64,000 bases of DNA from Auanema rhodensis (taxonomy: Eukaryota > Nematoda > Chromadorea > Rhabditida > Rhabditidae), in the NCBI GenBank assembly GCA_964057225.1, contig OZ059898.1:7626001-7690000 (forward strand), read 5' to 3'. A program made the position numbers and the translations under genes. A model generated the notes under the pieces. The model was not told the origin of the DNA, made no database searches, and saw nothing but the letters and a program-made list of their open reading frames with translations. Of this stretch, positions 25,601 through 39,558 are shown piece after piece (position 1 is the first letter of the stretch; every line of letters starts with the position of its first letter).

Positions 25601-28600
25601 ACTATTTTTTTAAAATAAATTATAATAGAAATACTATATTATCAATCATATTCTAATATAATTAATTATATTAAATGATAATAATAAGTAATTAAAAATA
25701 AAAAAAAAACAAATATAAACATGTATATTCATATATTCTAGATAAATCATCCATCAATTTGTACGACAACACCTAATGGAATAGATGAATGTTTGGTTAC
25801 TGTACGTGCCATTGATGGTGGAAGTCCACCATTATCATCATCGTTATTAGTTCATATAACTATAACATCTGATAATTTACATGATCCACAGATTCATATA
25901 AGGTATTACTTATATTGATTAAACTATTTTATGTAAAAGCTTTTGAATATTATTTTAGATTACAACCTTCAAATGTCGATTTTGCTGTCATTGACTCATA
26001 TGGTGATATTGGACGAACTGTTGCAGTTCTTACTGTAACTGATGAAGATGGCCCTTTAACAGGTTGAGTCTTCTTATAATTCTACATATAATTATACTTT
26101 CAATTTTATTAGATAAATCAACATTAGAAATAATTGGAGGAAATGAAGAGAATGTTTTCAGTTTACTTGTTCAAAAACAATTTTCCATATTGCGTTTGCA
26201 TAGAAAACGTTTGTTATAGTCATTTATTTATTAATATATTCATATTAATTTGATTTTAGCAGATGATACTTTACCAACGCTATTTGAGCTTATATTTCGC
26301 GCTTCGGATGGCCAGGTGCCATCTAGATCAAGTCAACGAGCTCTTCGTATTTATCGACAAACTACTTCGGGGGCTCAGATGTCTGATGATGGTAGCTTAT
26401 GGAGCATTCGAGATATACAGCTAAGGTCAACTCCGTCGGATCAAGTACATGTAGCTGAGGATGCCCCAATTGGCTCCTTCGTATCTCTCATATCAGCTAA
26501 TATCACAGGATGCCAATTTCAAATAGTTACATCAGATATTCCATTTGTTATTGATTCTGAAAATGGCGTAATCACCACTTCATCTCTTCTATATACAACA
26601 TCAAAATGGAAATATGAAGTTGAATTATCAGTTTTACCTCCTCCACCAGCAATACGACCTCTAAGCACTTTCATTACAATATCTGTGGATGATGTTAATG
26701 ATCATGCTCCTGTATTCAATAATATTCCTGCAATCATAAAGATTCCAGAAGATACAGAAGTTGGAACAGAAATATGGAAATTTCAAGTATTTGATGAGGT
26801 TTGATAAAACTTTTTTTTATAAAATAACAATCAATTATTTTTAAGGATAAATCTGATAATGCTCAGTGGACAGTTGATATTATTCCTTCTGAATCATCAG
26901 ACTATTTTCGTTTAAGTCCGACATCTTCTAATACATTTGATCGTCTTAAACGAAACGAAGAACTTAAATCAACCGCTAAAGATGTTCGTCTGATTCTTCA
27001 AAAGCCTGTAGACTTTGAGAAAATAAATCAAATGTCTATTGAAATACGAGCTACAGATAGTGGACGTCTTACATCAACAGCTACTATACATATCCATATA
27101 CTTGATATTAATGATAATCGTCCTGAATTTACATGTCATCATGTTTATACAACAATCCCATCTAATGCTGAGATCGGAGCAGACGTTATTCGTTTAGAGG
27201 CTACAGATTTGGATAAAGTTAGCGCTAAGAGTATACGATACATCTTAACTTCTGGATCTATGTCTGTATTCAATATTGATTCCATTTCTGGAGAAATTCG
27301 TAAGATTTCAGACACTACAGAATCCTTATATACGGTATGTGGTTTACAATATATTATTAAATATAACAATTTATTTTATAGCTTCAAGTAACTGCTTTAG
27401 ACGAAGGTCTTTTAGCTTCATCTGAGAATTGTACAGTTCATATTAGAATTACTAAATCAGATGATCATATTCCTTATTTGGATGTTAACTCAGAAATCAA
27501 TTTGAAAGGAAACATTGCCGTGGGACAGACAATTGGACATCTTAAAACAGTTAGATTTTTGAAAATTAACACTAAAATATGAAAATTGATTTTCCAGAAT
27601 GTCACAAAAATAACTTCAACAACTGATGTTATTAGTGTTTCATCTGATGGCCGTTTAATTCTTAAAAAACGAATTATAAAACCAATTGGTGCTAGTATAT
27701 TAGCTCATCAAGATGATATTATAATATCGAAATGTCTAAAAATTACACCAGAAGAAGCATCATCTGCACCTTATTTCGTTAAGCGTTCATCAATCATTGA
27801 ACTTCCAAATCCTGTAATAATTGGTCAACCATTACTTCAAGTATAGTTATATATTTAAAAAAGTTTTCTTTAATTATATGTTAAGGTAATGGCATGTTCA
27901 TCCAATGATTGTGTATATACTACAACATGTATGATGCTTAACATTGAAAAGGATGGATTAATTCGTTTTAAATCTGATATTTCTCTTGCTGATCATATAA
28001 AATGCAATATCCAAGCAAATGATTCTCTTGGTCGATCAGATATTATGGAAATTGATGTTAAAAGATCAACATCTGATGAATCAAAAGTAAATATATAATT
28101 AATATAATTAATATAATATAATATTCATTCAGATTTTAAATCTTCGCCGTGCTTATCACTTCAGTATTTATGAAAATTCAACCTTAGGCACTATATTTGG
28201 AGCTCTTCCTAATAGCACATCATATATTTATCGTCCAAAACTTGAACATTCTGTATCCATTACTGATATTCCTATTGGATTATTCCCTGATGGTGTGTTA
28301 TATGTTCGACGTCGTCTGAATCATCATCTTCAACAACATTTTCGTTTAACAATCGAAGCTATTAATCGAAAAACGAATAGTACATATATAACTAATGTTA
28401 TAATTAATATAATTGATGTTAATGATCATTCACCATCTTGTCAAATGAATACATTCCAAATTCAGGTATAACTCATTATATTTATTAATTTAAAATATTA
28501 TTATATGTTTAGGAAAATATGCCAATAGGTACTGTAATTGGAAATTTGATAGCTGAAGATTTGGATTACGGTCGAAATGCTATTCTTCGTTTCGAACTTC

Positions 28601-31600
28601 TTACTCACAAAGATTTAATATATATATCACCATCTACAGGACAACTACGATCATTAACTATATTTGATTATGAAAAAATTCAAAATTTAACATTAATCAT
28701 TAATATTTTTGATAATGGATTACTAAGTCGTAATAAGACTTGTAACATTTTCTTAAATATTGTTGATATGAATGATAATAAGCCGATGTTTGATTATACT
28801 CATTATAGGTTTGAACTTTTAAAACTGAAAAACAAACAAAAATTTATATTTTTAGTGTTTTTTCTAAGTTAGAAGACAAGTTTTTGGTTAAAGTTCATGC
28901 GGAAGATCTTGATGCTGGCCAAAATGGTCAAGTTTATTATGAGTTAGACAATCATCAAAATCATTTTTCGGTATGTTTTAAATATAAAATTATTATAATT
29001 TATATATAAATAATTAAGATAAATGAAAGTACTGGTGATATATATATAATATCTAAATTATATCCTTCATCATTATATAATATTAGTATTAAAGCTAGAG
29101 ATAATGGATTATCACAATTATTTACAAATAGTTTTGTATTAGTACGAACTGAAAATGATATCAATCAATTACCTATATTCATTGATAAACCTTTCATGAA
29201 TGCTCTAACGTATGTTTATTCAATTTTAAAAAACAAATTTAAATATTTTCTTTATTTAGAATTGAAAAATCAAAAACACCTATTGGTTCAGTTATTGGAG
29301 TAATAAGAATTGAATCTGATGAGATAATACATTGGAATTCAAATGATTCACGGATATCTATTGATAGTTGGGGAAAGATGATTCTAACTGAAAATGAAGA
29401 TCTTCCATCTCAATTTGATATAATTGCAACAGCTTCCACTAAATATACGAATAGCTCCAAAACATTTAAATTTCAAACAAAGGAAACTGATTCCAATTCA
29501 GATTATATTATTCATGTTAAGGTAATATATATATATTTCTATATATTTTTAATAAAAAGAAAAATAATTTACAGGAAAATCAAATACCGGCAGAACTGAA
29601 GGATTTCAAGACATCAGATGCAAAAATTATCTTCATTGAGCCATCATCTCAATCATTTTCAATGAAAGATGGATTGTTAACTCTTGTTCGTCCATTAGAT
29701 CGTGAACTCATTTCCTCATACCGTATTCTAATACAATCAGAAGCTAAATATCATTTACTTAATATTAAAGTAGATGATGTGAATGATAATGAACCATCGT
29801 GCTTAGAAAAAACTTTGCTCATTACGGAAATTCCAAGCGATGTTCATATGCATTGCTTTGATCTTGATAGTAATGATGATGATAACGAATTATCTATCAC
29901 TACTTCAGACAAGCGTATCAATGTTACTGATAGAATGAGCTTTAGCTTAACACAAGAACTACAGGATGTTGTTAATGTTGTTCATTATACTCTTCACGAT
30001 GGAACACAGATGTCATCATTAACTTTGTTACGTGGAAGTCCTGACCCAGCTATCATCTTTCCATCAACACATTTCTCTTTGCTGTTGTCATCTGCAACTA
30101 AAAAATCGGAATCATTCGGTAGAATAACGGCTGAATCACCTTTACCACTTCAATACTTCGTAATTGGTAGTTCATCAATCAATATTGATAGATTTTCTGG
30201 AGAACTTATTGTTGCTGAAGAGGAAGGAATTCGTCAAGATAAGAATATCACCATTGTGGCTGCTTCAGCCAGAGGCACAGCTACAACTCAAGTTTCAATT
30301 GAAGTGATTGAAGATGCCTTATATGTAACATCTGATGCTTTTCTGATGGAGTTACCACGTGATCAAAAAGTTTCTAAACCAATTGGCAAGATTGATGTTG
30401 GGCGAGCTGGTGTACAGTACATGCTTGAAGATCCGTATTTACTGATGCAGGGAAATTCAGTTATATTACAACAAGAAATTCCGGAACAACAACTTCCATA
30501 TATGGTCTCAATAGAAGCTCGAAAAGGAAGATTATCAGCCATTATAAAGGTAATATTATTAATTATGTGTTATATAATATTATTTAATTATAGTTAATGA
30601 TTATAACTTCTACGAGTGCTGAAGATACCTATCCTTCACGTTTTTGGGTTCGAGAAAACTCAAATTATGGAACAATAATAGGGTCTGTTCCTCAGCCACA
30701 AGAGAAATGGCAAATAGTTGAAAATATTGGATTAACATTAGATTCAAAGAATCGTTTAGTAACATCTCGAATATTTGACCGAGAAGAGGTAATATAATTA
30801 ATAATATATAAATTATAAATTATGAAATATATTTTTAGCAATCAATTTACATCTTTCATATAAAAAATGAACAATCTGGACAAATCATCGAATTAGATTT
30901 ACTAATTGAAGATGATAATGATAATAAACCAATAATCATTAATAATAATATGAATATATCATTATATGAAGATGTTTTAGTTGGAGAAATTATTGGAAAT
31001 ATTAATTTTATTGATTTGGATCTAAGTATGTTTTTTTTTAATTTTTATTATTTAATTTATATTTTCAGATAATATATTTTATTTTGATATTATTTCTGGA
31101 AATGAATTTGGAAATTTCTTTATTTTTTCAAATGGAACTATTCGATTAGAAAAATCATTAGATAGAGAATCAATTTCCAACTTTAATTTATCTATTATTC
31201 TTAATGATGGAATTGCTCCATATCCATGTTAGTTTATATTTATAATATTATAAATTCACGTGAAATACATGTAAAATTCACGTGATTTTCATTTAAAAAA
31301 TATGAAAATGCATAGTTTTGGTTGTATTAGCTATTTATTTCTTTAATTTTTACAAATCTTAGCAATTCTTTTTAGATAATTCTGTGAAAACAAATGTTTT
31401 CATTACTGTATTGGATGTGAATGATAATTCTCCTCTGTTAACATCTTCAAAGGAATTTTATGTTTTTGAAAATTCGCCTATGGGTCATATTATTGGTCGC
31501 TTAACAGCAGATGATTTGGATTCAGAAGATGATGGATTAATTCAATTCCGAATTCTTCCAAATTCTTTACCTATGGCAGAATTTTTAATTAATGGTATTA

Positions 31601-34600
31601 CTGGAGATATTATTGTATGTTTATTATTTATTTTAATATGATTTAACCACATTCTTTTAGGTAAATAAACAAATTGATTATGAGCAATCATCTTTCATCG
31701 AATTTATAGTTGAACTATCTGATTCAGGATCACCATGTCTGAAAAGTCAGGAGAAAATTATAATTCATGTTATTGATATTAATGATAACATTCCTGTTAT
31801 TATAAATAATATAAAAACATTTAAATTATCAGAGGTATTATTATAAATAATTTATTTGATATAATTTTATTTTAGTCTGCACTTATTGGTCAAATTATTC
31901 ATCAATTTCAAATATCTGATCTTGATGGTACAGAAGATAATCGATTAAGCCTATTCTCATTAGCTAATGATTATTCATCAACATTTGATATTTTACCATT
32001 ATCCGGACAACTTATTGTTGCTTCTGATTCGCTTGATTTTGAATTAACTAAATCATACAATCTAACTATACAAGCAACAAATATTGCTGGAGGTGATGTT
32101 GTAGAAGTATGGATAGAAATTCAATTGAAAGATGAAAATGATGAAGCACCACGATTCATAAATGGATGTCCAGTTCATTTTGAGGTAAAATTTTTAAAAT
32201 AATTTGAATGAATCTATTAATTATTATTTATTTTAAGATGTTTGAGAATACAGCTCCTGCCATTGTTGGTGCTACTGTTGCTGATGACGAGGATGATGGA
32301 GATAATGGATTAATTGCTTATAGTATTGTCGAAGGAAATATGACATTATTCTCTGTTAATTCAGCATCAGGTAAATTATTTTATATTTATAATAATAATA
32401 ATAAATTAATACTTAGGTATTATAACATCTCTTGTTCCAATGGATCGTGAAGAATCATCGAAGCATTCATTAAAGATTCAAGTAACAGATTCTGGAAGGC
32501 CTCGTTTATCAGCCATTTGTGACGTCATTGTATGCTGATGAATCAAATTAATATTTTTTATTAATTATAATAATTATAGATTACGATATTAGATGATAAT
32601 GATAATATACCAATATTCAATCAACCATATTATCAAGTTGGAACGGATGAAAATGCTTCTAATGGCACATTGTTAACAACCATATTTGCTGAAGATGCCG
32701 ATTTTGAAGATAATGGACGTATAACTTATCGTATATTATCTCCAGAAACAGTACCATTCATTATTGATCCAAATAATGGTAATATATATACGATAGGTTT
32801 AATTGACAGAGAAATAACATCATATTATGATTTAATAATTGAAGCATCTGATCATGGAAGGTATAATACATATTATATTTTTTATATTTTTTTATTTATT
32901 TATTTAGATATCATCGTAAAACAAATATTATACATGTTTATATACATGTTAATGATCTAAATGATAATTCTCCAATTATTAGAAATAGTCAATTAGATGT
33001 TTTCATTCCATCAACATTAAAAACTGGAGAAGTTGTTCATGTGATTGATGCTTACGACCCTGATTTGAACGATAAGCTTACATTCACATTATCCGGGCCA
33101 GATGCTTCAAGTTTTTCCATTAATGATAATGGCGAACTTATCTTGCAGGTTCATATTCTCCTTTAATTTTTTCTTTTCTTAATTTTAATTTTATAGAAAA
33201 TATGGATTAGTTCTAAATCATATTATTCTATAACAGTAACAGTTAATGATAACAATGATCAAAATACTAGTGCTAGTTTCACATATTATATACAAGATAT
33301 TGATATGTTTCCAAGGTATAATTTATATATATTATATTATATTTATATTTATCTTATAGATTTATAACATCAACTCCAAAAATAGTTATTCGTGAACATC
33401 AATCATCTACTGTTTTTCGTTTTGAAGCCAAACCAACACAAACTTCATCTGGATCCGTCTTGTATTCAATTCTTGGAGGAAATGGAGATGATGTATTTGA
33501 GATTAATACAGTATCTGGACAATTAAAAAGTCGTATAACACTGGATAGAGAACGAAAATCTTCATATCGTTTATGGATTCAAGCAACAAATACAGAAATT
33601 CCACCGAAATCAAGCTGGCAATCTATTGATATCATTGTAGATGATGTTAACGACAATGCTCCTATTTTCAAAAAAGTGAGTGATTAAAAGAATTTTTTTC
33701 ACAAAACAAAAATTGGTGATTTCAGGTAGTATACGATGTTGATATTGAAGAAAATACTTTAACTAAAGATGCTTTACTTAGTGTTCAAGCTACGGATTCT
33801 GATAGTGGCAATAATGGCAATATTACATATTCTATTATTAATGGTATAACTAACTATAATAACTATAATATTATAAATATTATCATATTTAGGTAATAGA
33901 GCCGGAATCTTCAGTATTGACGAGAGCTCAGGAGCCATTTACTGTCATGAGCAACTTGATCGCGAATCTCGAGCTATGCATACATTGACTATCATGGCAT
34001 CGGATCAAGGAACACCATCACTCAATGCAACAGCTCTTGTACAGATTCATGTATTAGATGTTGATGACAACAGTCCACGTTTCACTCGTATATTCTATCG
34101 GGAAATCAGTGAAGATACAGAAGTTGGAACAGAAGTTCTTCAAATAATTGCAACTGATGTTGACGCAACAGAAAACTATACATTCATATTAGATAATTAT
34201 AATGATATATTTAAAATTAATACTAAAACTGGAATGATAACAACATTGAAAACGTTAGATCGTGAAACGGTTAGTATATTTTATAATTTTAAAAGATAAA
34301 AAAAATATTTTTTTAGAAATCAGCTTATCGTCTGATGATACGTGTGGATGATGGTTCATGGACCATACAGACAAATGCTATGATAACTATCAGCGATATG
34401 AATGATAATGCTCCAATATTTGCAAAAGATGAATATTTCTTCTTAATCAATGATAATTCTTTAAAAAATTTAACAAATGGAGGATATATCATTGGTTATA
34501 TCAATGCATCTGATAGAGATATTGGTGACAATGGACGTATTCGTTACCATTTATATTCTGATAACTCATATGTAACTATACATCCATCAACAGGAGAATT

Positions 34601-37600
34601 ACGTCTAATCAGATATCCATCTGATTTGATTCAGGTAATATCAAAATACAAATATATATTATAGAATATTAACATTTATAGATAATGGTAGTTGCAACTG
34701 ATAATGGAAATCCTGAACAATCGACTAACTGTTCAGTAGTAATACTTTGGCAGCCAATAGCTTCTGCCCGACCACAACAATCAGTATTAGCATTTAAATC
34801 TTCTTTGAATCAAACTGTTATTGGTAAATTAGATGATGTATATAAGGTAAGAATTAAAATATTATAATATTTATATAATATTTTGATATTTTCAGATAAT
34901 TGCATTATATCCAAAAAATATTATTCAAATTGATAATAATTATTCAATTTATATATTATCAAATATGAATATAACTATTTCAAATCAAACACTTATTCAT
35001 ATATTAACAATTTCAATATATAATGAATTAATCTATCAACCACTTGAATTACTTATTTCTGATACGATTTTCAAGCCCATTTTTAAGGAGAATAGGTTTT
35101 TGATCATAAACTCTTTCATTGAATTCATTTTTATTTTATTTTTAGAACTCATATTACGGTATCGGAATCTGCTCCTATTGGATCTGAGATTATTTCATTA
35201 GATGCTTCTAATGGAAATCCATTATTAAAGCAAACTCTTCAATATTCTATTCTCAATTCAAACAATAAAGCTTTCCGTATTACATCGTCAGGTGTCATAC
35301 TTGTAGCTTCTTCCACGGAAATTGACTATGAGAGAAACAAAAATCATCATCTGAAAATTGAAGCTAGTGCAGGCGGATATAACTCACTTTTGGATTTGCA
35401 TATTGATATTCTTGATGATAATGATAATTCTCCAGAATTTGTAACAAAGCTTAAGCCATTCATCGTAAGTTTAAACAATTTTCACAAATTAATATATTTT
35501 CTGTTTTTCAGTCATTTTCTCAAAAGGATAGCTTATGCCTAAATGCATATGACGCTGATTCAGAACCCTTAAGCCATACAGAATTCGTGACAAATTCAGA
35601 GGATGTTTTACTTGATTCAGAAACAGGATGTATGTCTGTTGTTTCATCATCCAATATCTCTGAACGGTTTTATGTGATTGTTTCTGCTCTTAATGGAGAA
35701 TATCATCATACCAATTGTCTAATTGATATTATATATATACCATCAATATATACAAATCAATTTATTAAATCAACTAAAGAAGAAATTGTCCGGAAAGACG
35801 TATGCAGTGCTGCTCCTAATGGAACAATTATCTTGAAATCAACCATTCAATCTTCCTTCGCTGTATTACCGTCATCTGAAGTTCATCTCAATATTGATCA
35901 TCGAGTTATTTTCTGGTCAGGTCGTCATCATGAGCCGTTTGCACCATCTGAACGAATGAATGTTTGGGAATTAACTCAATATGGTCGCTTTGCGAAGCAT
36001 TTCCAACTTGATATTCATCTCAACCCCTTAGTAGCTCCAGCTCCGGTGTTTGACAAAGATTATTATGAAATGGATGTTGCTACTCCTGTCAAAAATGGAT
36101 TCATAATTCATAATTTCCATTGGATTCTACCAGCAGATTGTCATGTTGAATTATCATCTGATACTTCGTTTTCTCCGCCAATTTGTTTATCGTCTGATGG
36201 GCTTCTTACAGTTTGTGGTCAAGTTACCCTTCCATTTTATCAAGTGACCTTAAAGGTTAGATTTGTTTAAATTTTTATTAAATTTGGTATTATTATAGAT
36301 TTTCCAAGGAAATTCGATAGTTTCACTCACTAACACCATAATTCGATTCAAGTCTACTTCATGGAAATCAGTGTTGTTGAATACAAACTTTAGAGTTGCT
36401 TATATTCGAGAAAATTCAAATCCTCAACAAATTCTAAGAATTCATAATAACAATGAATTGAAGAATATTCGTTTTAACATAACAAACACAAATATGGCTA
36501 AAGTAAGTTAATATTCTTCTATATTCCTTTATAAATTACAATTTTGTTCAGATCTTTTCAATATCCAATGATGGAATATTATATACACAACATAAATTAG
36601 ATAGAGAACGTCGAGCAGTGTATCGTATACCAATTGAAATATCTTATCAACCTTCATTTACTAAAATGATTGAAGTTGGTGTCATTGTTGATGATGAAGT
36701 GGATTCAACTGATTCGCTTGATTCATATGATGTTCGAATCTTTGCTGCCAGTAATCATGAGATTTATGCTGATGTGCATCCATCAACCATTGATATTAGC
36801 AAGCAATATCGTTGTTTATCAATCAATCAGCCGAAACATAGTGTTAACTCATCCTGCTATCTTCACCTGACAAGCAATTCAGACAACAATTCTTCATTGT
36901 CTTTAATGGCTTCGGATGGTCAAATGCCATACAAATATACAGTTTATTGGAATCATATTGAAACACCTGATGAATACAGTAGTAATCTATTGAATAATTC
37001 TATTGCTTTAACACTATTCGGGCCAGACGATGGTGTCGCTGATTTACTCACAACACTTCGAAGAAACCTTCCGGATTTCACTGTAATTCCTTTAATAGTG
37101 TCCAAAGCTAATTCACTCAATCGTACAATTGTATTCGCTGTAAAAGATCGTAATCAAAATCTATTAATGTCGAAAGACTCATTACCAATCTTCCAACGCT
37201 TCTCTGAAAAGAATATTTTGAGTTCTATTGACATACAGTCTGTCTGGCCAGTCAGCCTACTATGTCAGAATACTCAATCACCATGTTCCGGAAGTTTACA
37301 ATGCCAGCCTTTTACCAAATTTAACAATCAATCTATGTTGCTCCGAGGTCAAACCGAAATATGGAGCATACGTGAAGGATCTTTAAACATCAAGTAAGTT
37401 TGAAAACTTCATTTTCCCGTCTATGAGAATACTTCAGATGTGAATGTGTCAAATCTAATGGATGTTCTTCTTCAATTCTTCCTAAGCTAGTTGTTCTGAC
37501 TGATTCATTGGACTCAGATGTTACTGTTGCACCAATAGCAACCAAAACAATGCCTAAAGTAGCTACAAGTTGTAGCAATTATGACTGTGGAAATCATGGG

Positions 37601-39022
37601 CGGTGCATAGAAACTTCTGAAAATACCTTAATGTGTCATTGCGATGGAGGTTTCACAGCTACTTATTGTGATCTTGGTATATAAGAAAAGCTTCTTTTCA
37701 TATTATTAATAACATTTAATTACAGAGAATTCCGCTATTTCTTTGGTATCTTCGGATCATATCATTATGAAGCCAACAATATCGTTACGTCAATTATCGG
37801 ATGTCGTTATCCCATCTCAGCGATTGACTACCACCGGAATGCCATCATCAAAGGATTGCAACGATGGCCGCCAGCTAATCGAAATGGATTTCAAAACAAC
37901 AACGGATGATGTATTACCCTTACTAACACTTGACTATGGAGATGTTCGGGCTGTTGTTCAACTCAGACATTCTCAGCTTGTATATATGGTGACCGATGGA
38001 TATCGAAATCCAATAGAAATCGTTTTGTCACAAATAGTCTCTGATGGCCAGTTTCATACATTCAGTCTACAATTGAGTCCAGATAGAAAGATGGTTTGTG
38101 TTCAGATTATGATATTTTCTTATAAATTTCTTTCAACATCTTCAGATGACGTTCCAAGTCGATGGAGTAGGTAAAGAAGCTCGTTCAATGAAACCAATGC
38201 CAAATCTTATTTCATCATCTATCAAGAATATTTTGATTGGATCAGCATCAAAGAAAACGTATAAAACTATTAATTTTTTGATATGTTATATAATATTATC
38301 TTTCAGGATTGATTCTATTGTATGTGTTCGAAAGTTACTAATCAATCGTCAACTTCAAGTTTTACAAATGAATCAACATTTTGCTTCATATCAGGTATTT
38401 ATATTAAGTTTCAATCTTAATAACTTATGTGATTATAGTACTTTTTACCTACAACAGTGGGAACTGTTCGATCTTGTTCAAAAACTTCTGGCACACCAGT
38501 TAAACCGATCACGCACTCATCAACAACATCGTCAACCTCATCAGCATCATCCACATTGAACCCAGGACTCTTGGCCACGTTAATCGGCATCGGAGGATTG
38601 ACAGGATGTGCTTTTGTCACGCTTGGTATTTGGAAGGTTTGGAGCATATTAACAACTGATAGCTGTCCAACAGCACCATCCGGCGGATGGAAACCAGCTA
38701 CGGTAATATATCATTATATGTCAACATGTCATCATTCAAACTATTGTAGGAATTTCGAGCGTTTCCAAAACATAAAGATAGTCAACTAGAGGTCCCTTCT
38801 AACCAGATATCTTCAACTTCAATTTGTTCATCGTTAAAAATGACAACAGCTTCATCAGGCCATTTCAATAATGCCATGGCTTTATCGGTGGCTTCTCTTT
38901 CAACATCCGATGACGGTTATGAAGTGCCCATACAGAATTATGTAGAAAATTTTAATCATATGATCTCAGCAAATTGTAATAGAAATTCTTACTCAAAACC
39001 AACTTATAACTCTTACTTTTAA
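22683..39022 (+). CDS. Giant Fat-like cadherin (CDH-3-like): cadherin repeats, EGF, laminin G, one TM
   Basis: A very large cell-surface adhesion protein. ATG 22683 opens a signal peptide (IFLIFLSFSHLAVAV). About 18 calcium-binding DxNDN-type linkers are visible: 23455 DINDNSP, 24997 DVNDNAP, 26690 DVNDHAP, 27100 DINDNRP, 28410 DVNDHSP, 28760 DMNDNKP, 29775 DVNDNEP, 31410 DVNDNSP, 31770 DINDNIP, 33640 DVNDNAP, 34390 DMNDNAP, 35410 DDNDNSP and others. LDRE-type and A.D.D strand motifs also occur. After degenerate repeats (35590-37390) come one EGF domain (CGNHGRCIET...CHCDGGF, 37570-37680), a laminin-G-like domain (37740-38300), a Ser/Thr-rich stem, a transmembrane helix (LLATLIGIGGLTGCAFVTLG, about 38567-38650) and a short tail of roughly 100 residues ending PTYNSYF. 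This order suits Fat-like cadherins; repeat number and a single EGF plus LamG recall C. elegans CDH-3, as I remember it. Roughly 45 exons. It converges on the EB gene. Confidence 0.88.
23641..23710. promoter_or_regulatory. Cluster of CRE half-sites in an early cadherin intron
   Basis: TGACG or its complement occurs at 23654-23658, 23672-23676, 23680-23684 and 23693-23697. Two of these form the inverted repeat TTGACG-GCA-CGTCAA (23671-23685). The cluster lies inside the intron that ends near 23900. An enhancer role is inferred. Confidence 0.35.
24156..24961 (+). other. Large cadherin intron with inverted repeat and pyrimidine tract
   Basis: An 0.8-kb intron, far longer than the 40-60 nt usual here. 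It contains the inverted repeat TACGTGCT (24325-24332) and AGCACGTA (24357-24364) with an inner CCAC/GTGG pair, and a CT-rich stretch at about 24460-24545. No coding potential recognised. Confidence 0.5.
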
Positions 39023-39558
39023 CTGAAATATAGCTTTAAACTAATATCTTGCTTATGGTTGCCTAATTTACTTAGCCAAATTTTTTAATTTTTTTCTTCA
39101 TTTTAATAACCGGTTGTTGATTCGTATTGCTCCTAGTCTGCCCTACGCGGTTCATATATGTATAGTGTTCCTGAAATTTTTTGAAATTCTAATTTAACAA
39201 ATGTTTGTTTAATAAAATCATTGTAATAATTGAGCTATAGAACATTTTGAAAAAGCGATTCAAATATGATCAATTCATCAGCTATACATACCTGCTACAG
39301 TATTAAGATTTTAATTCAAAAATACTTTATTATTTGCTCAAAACATTTCATTGGATCAGATTTTCAATAAAAACTTTCTTTAAGAACGAAATTATTAAAA
39401 AATAATGATTATTAGTAAAGATAGACGAATGATAATTTATGAAACAATTGATAAATACGTAACAACTGACATTTGCCTAATATGGTTAAAATGCCTTTAA
39501 CACTGATTACCAAGCGTTTGAAGTGTTATTTACGCAACTTAAATTGAGGATATCAGTT
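39023..39558. other. Convergent intergenic region cadherin / EB-module gene
   Basis: 536 bp of AT-rich sequence between two converging stop codons, expected to hold both 3' UTRs. AATAAA occurs at about 39367-39372 on the plus strand. Nothing else is recognised. Confidence 0.4.
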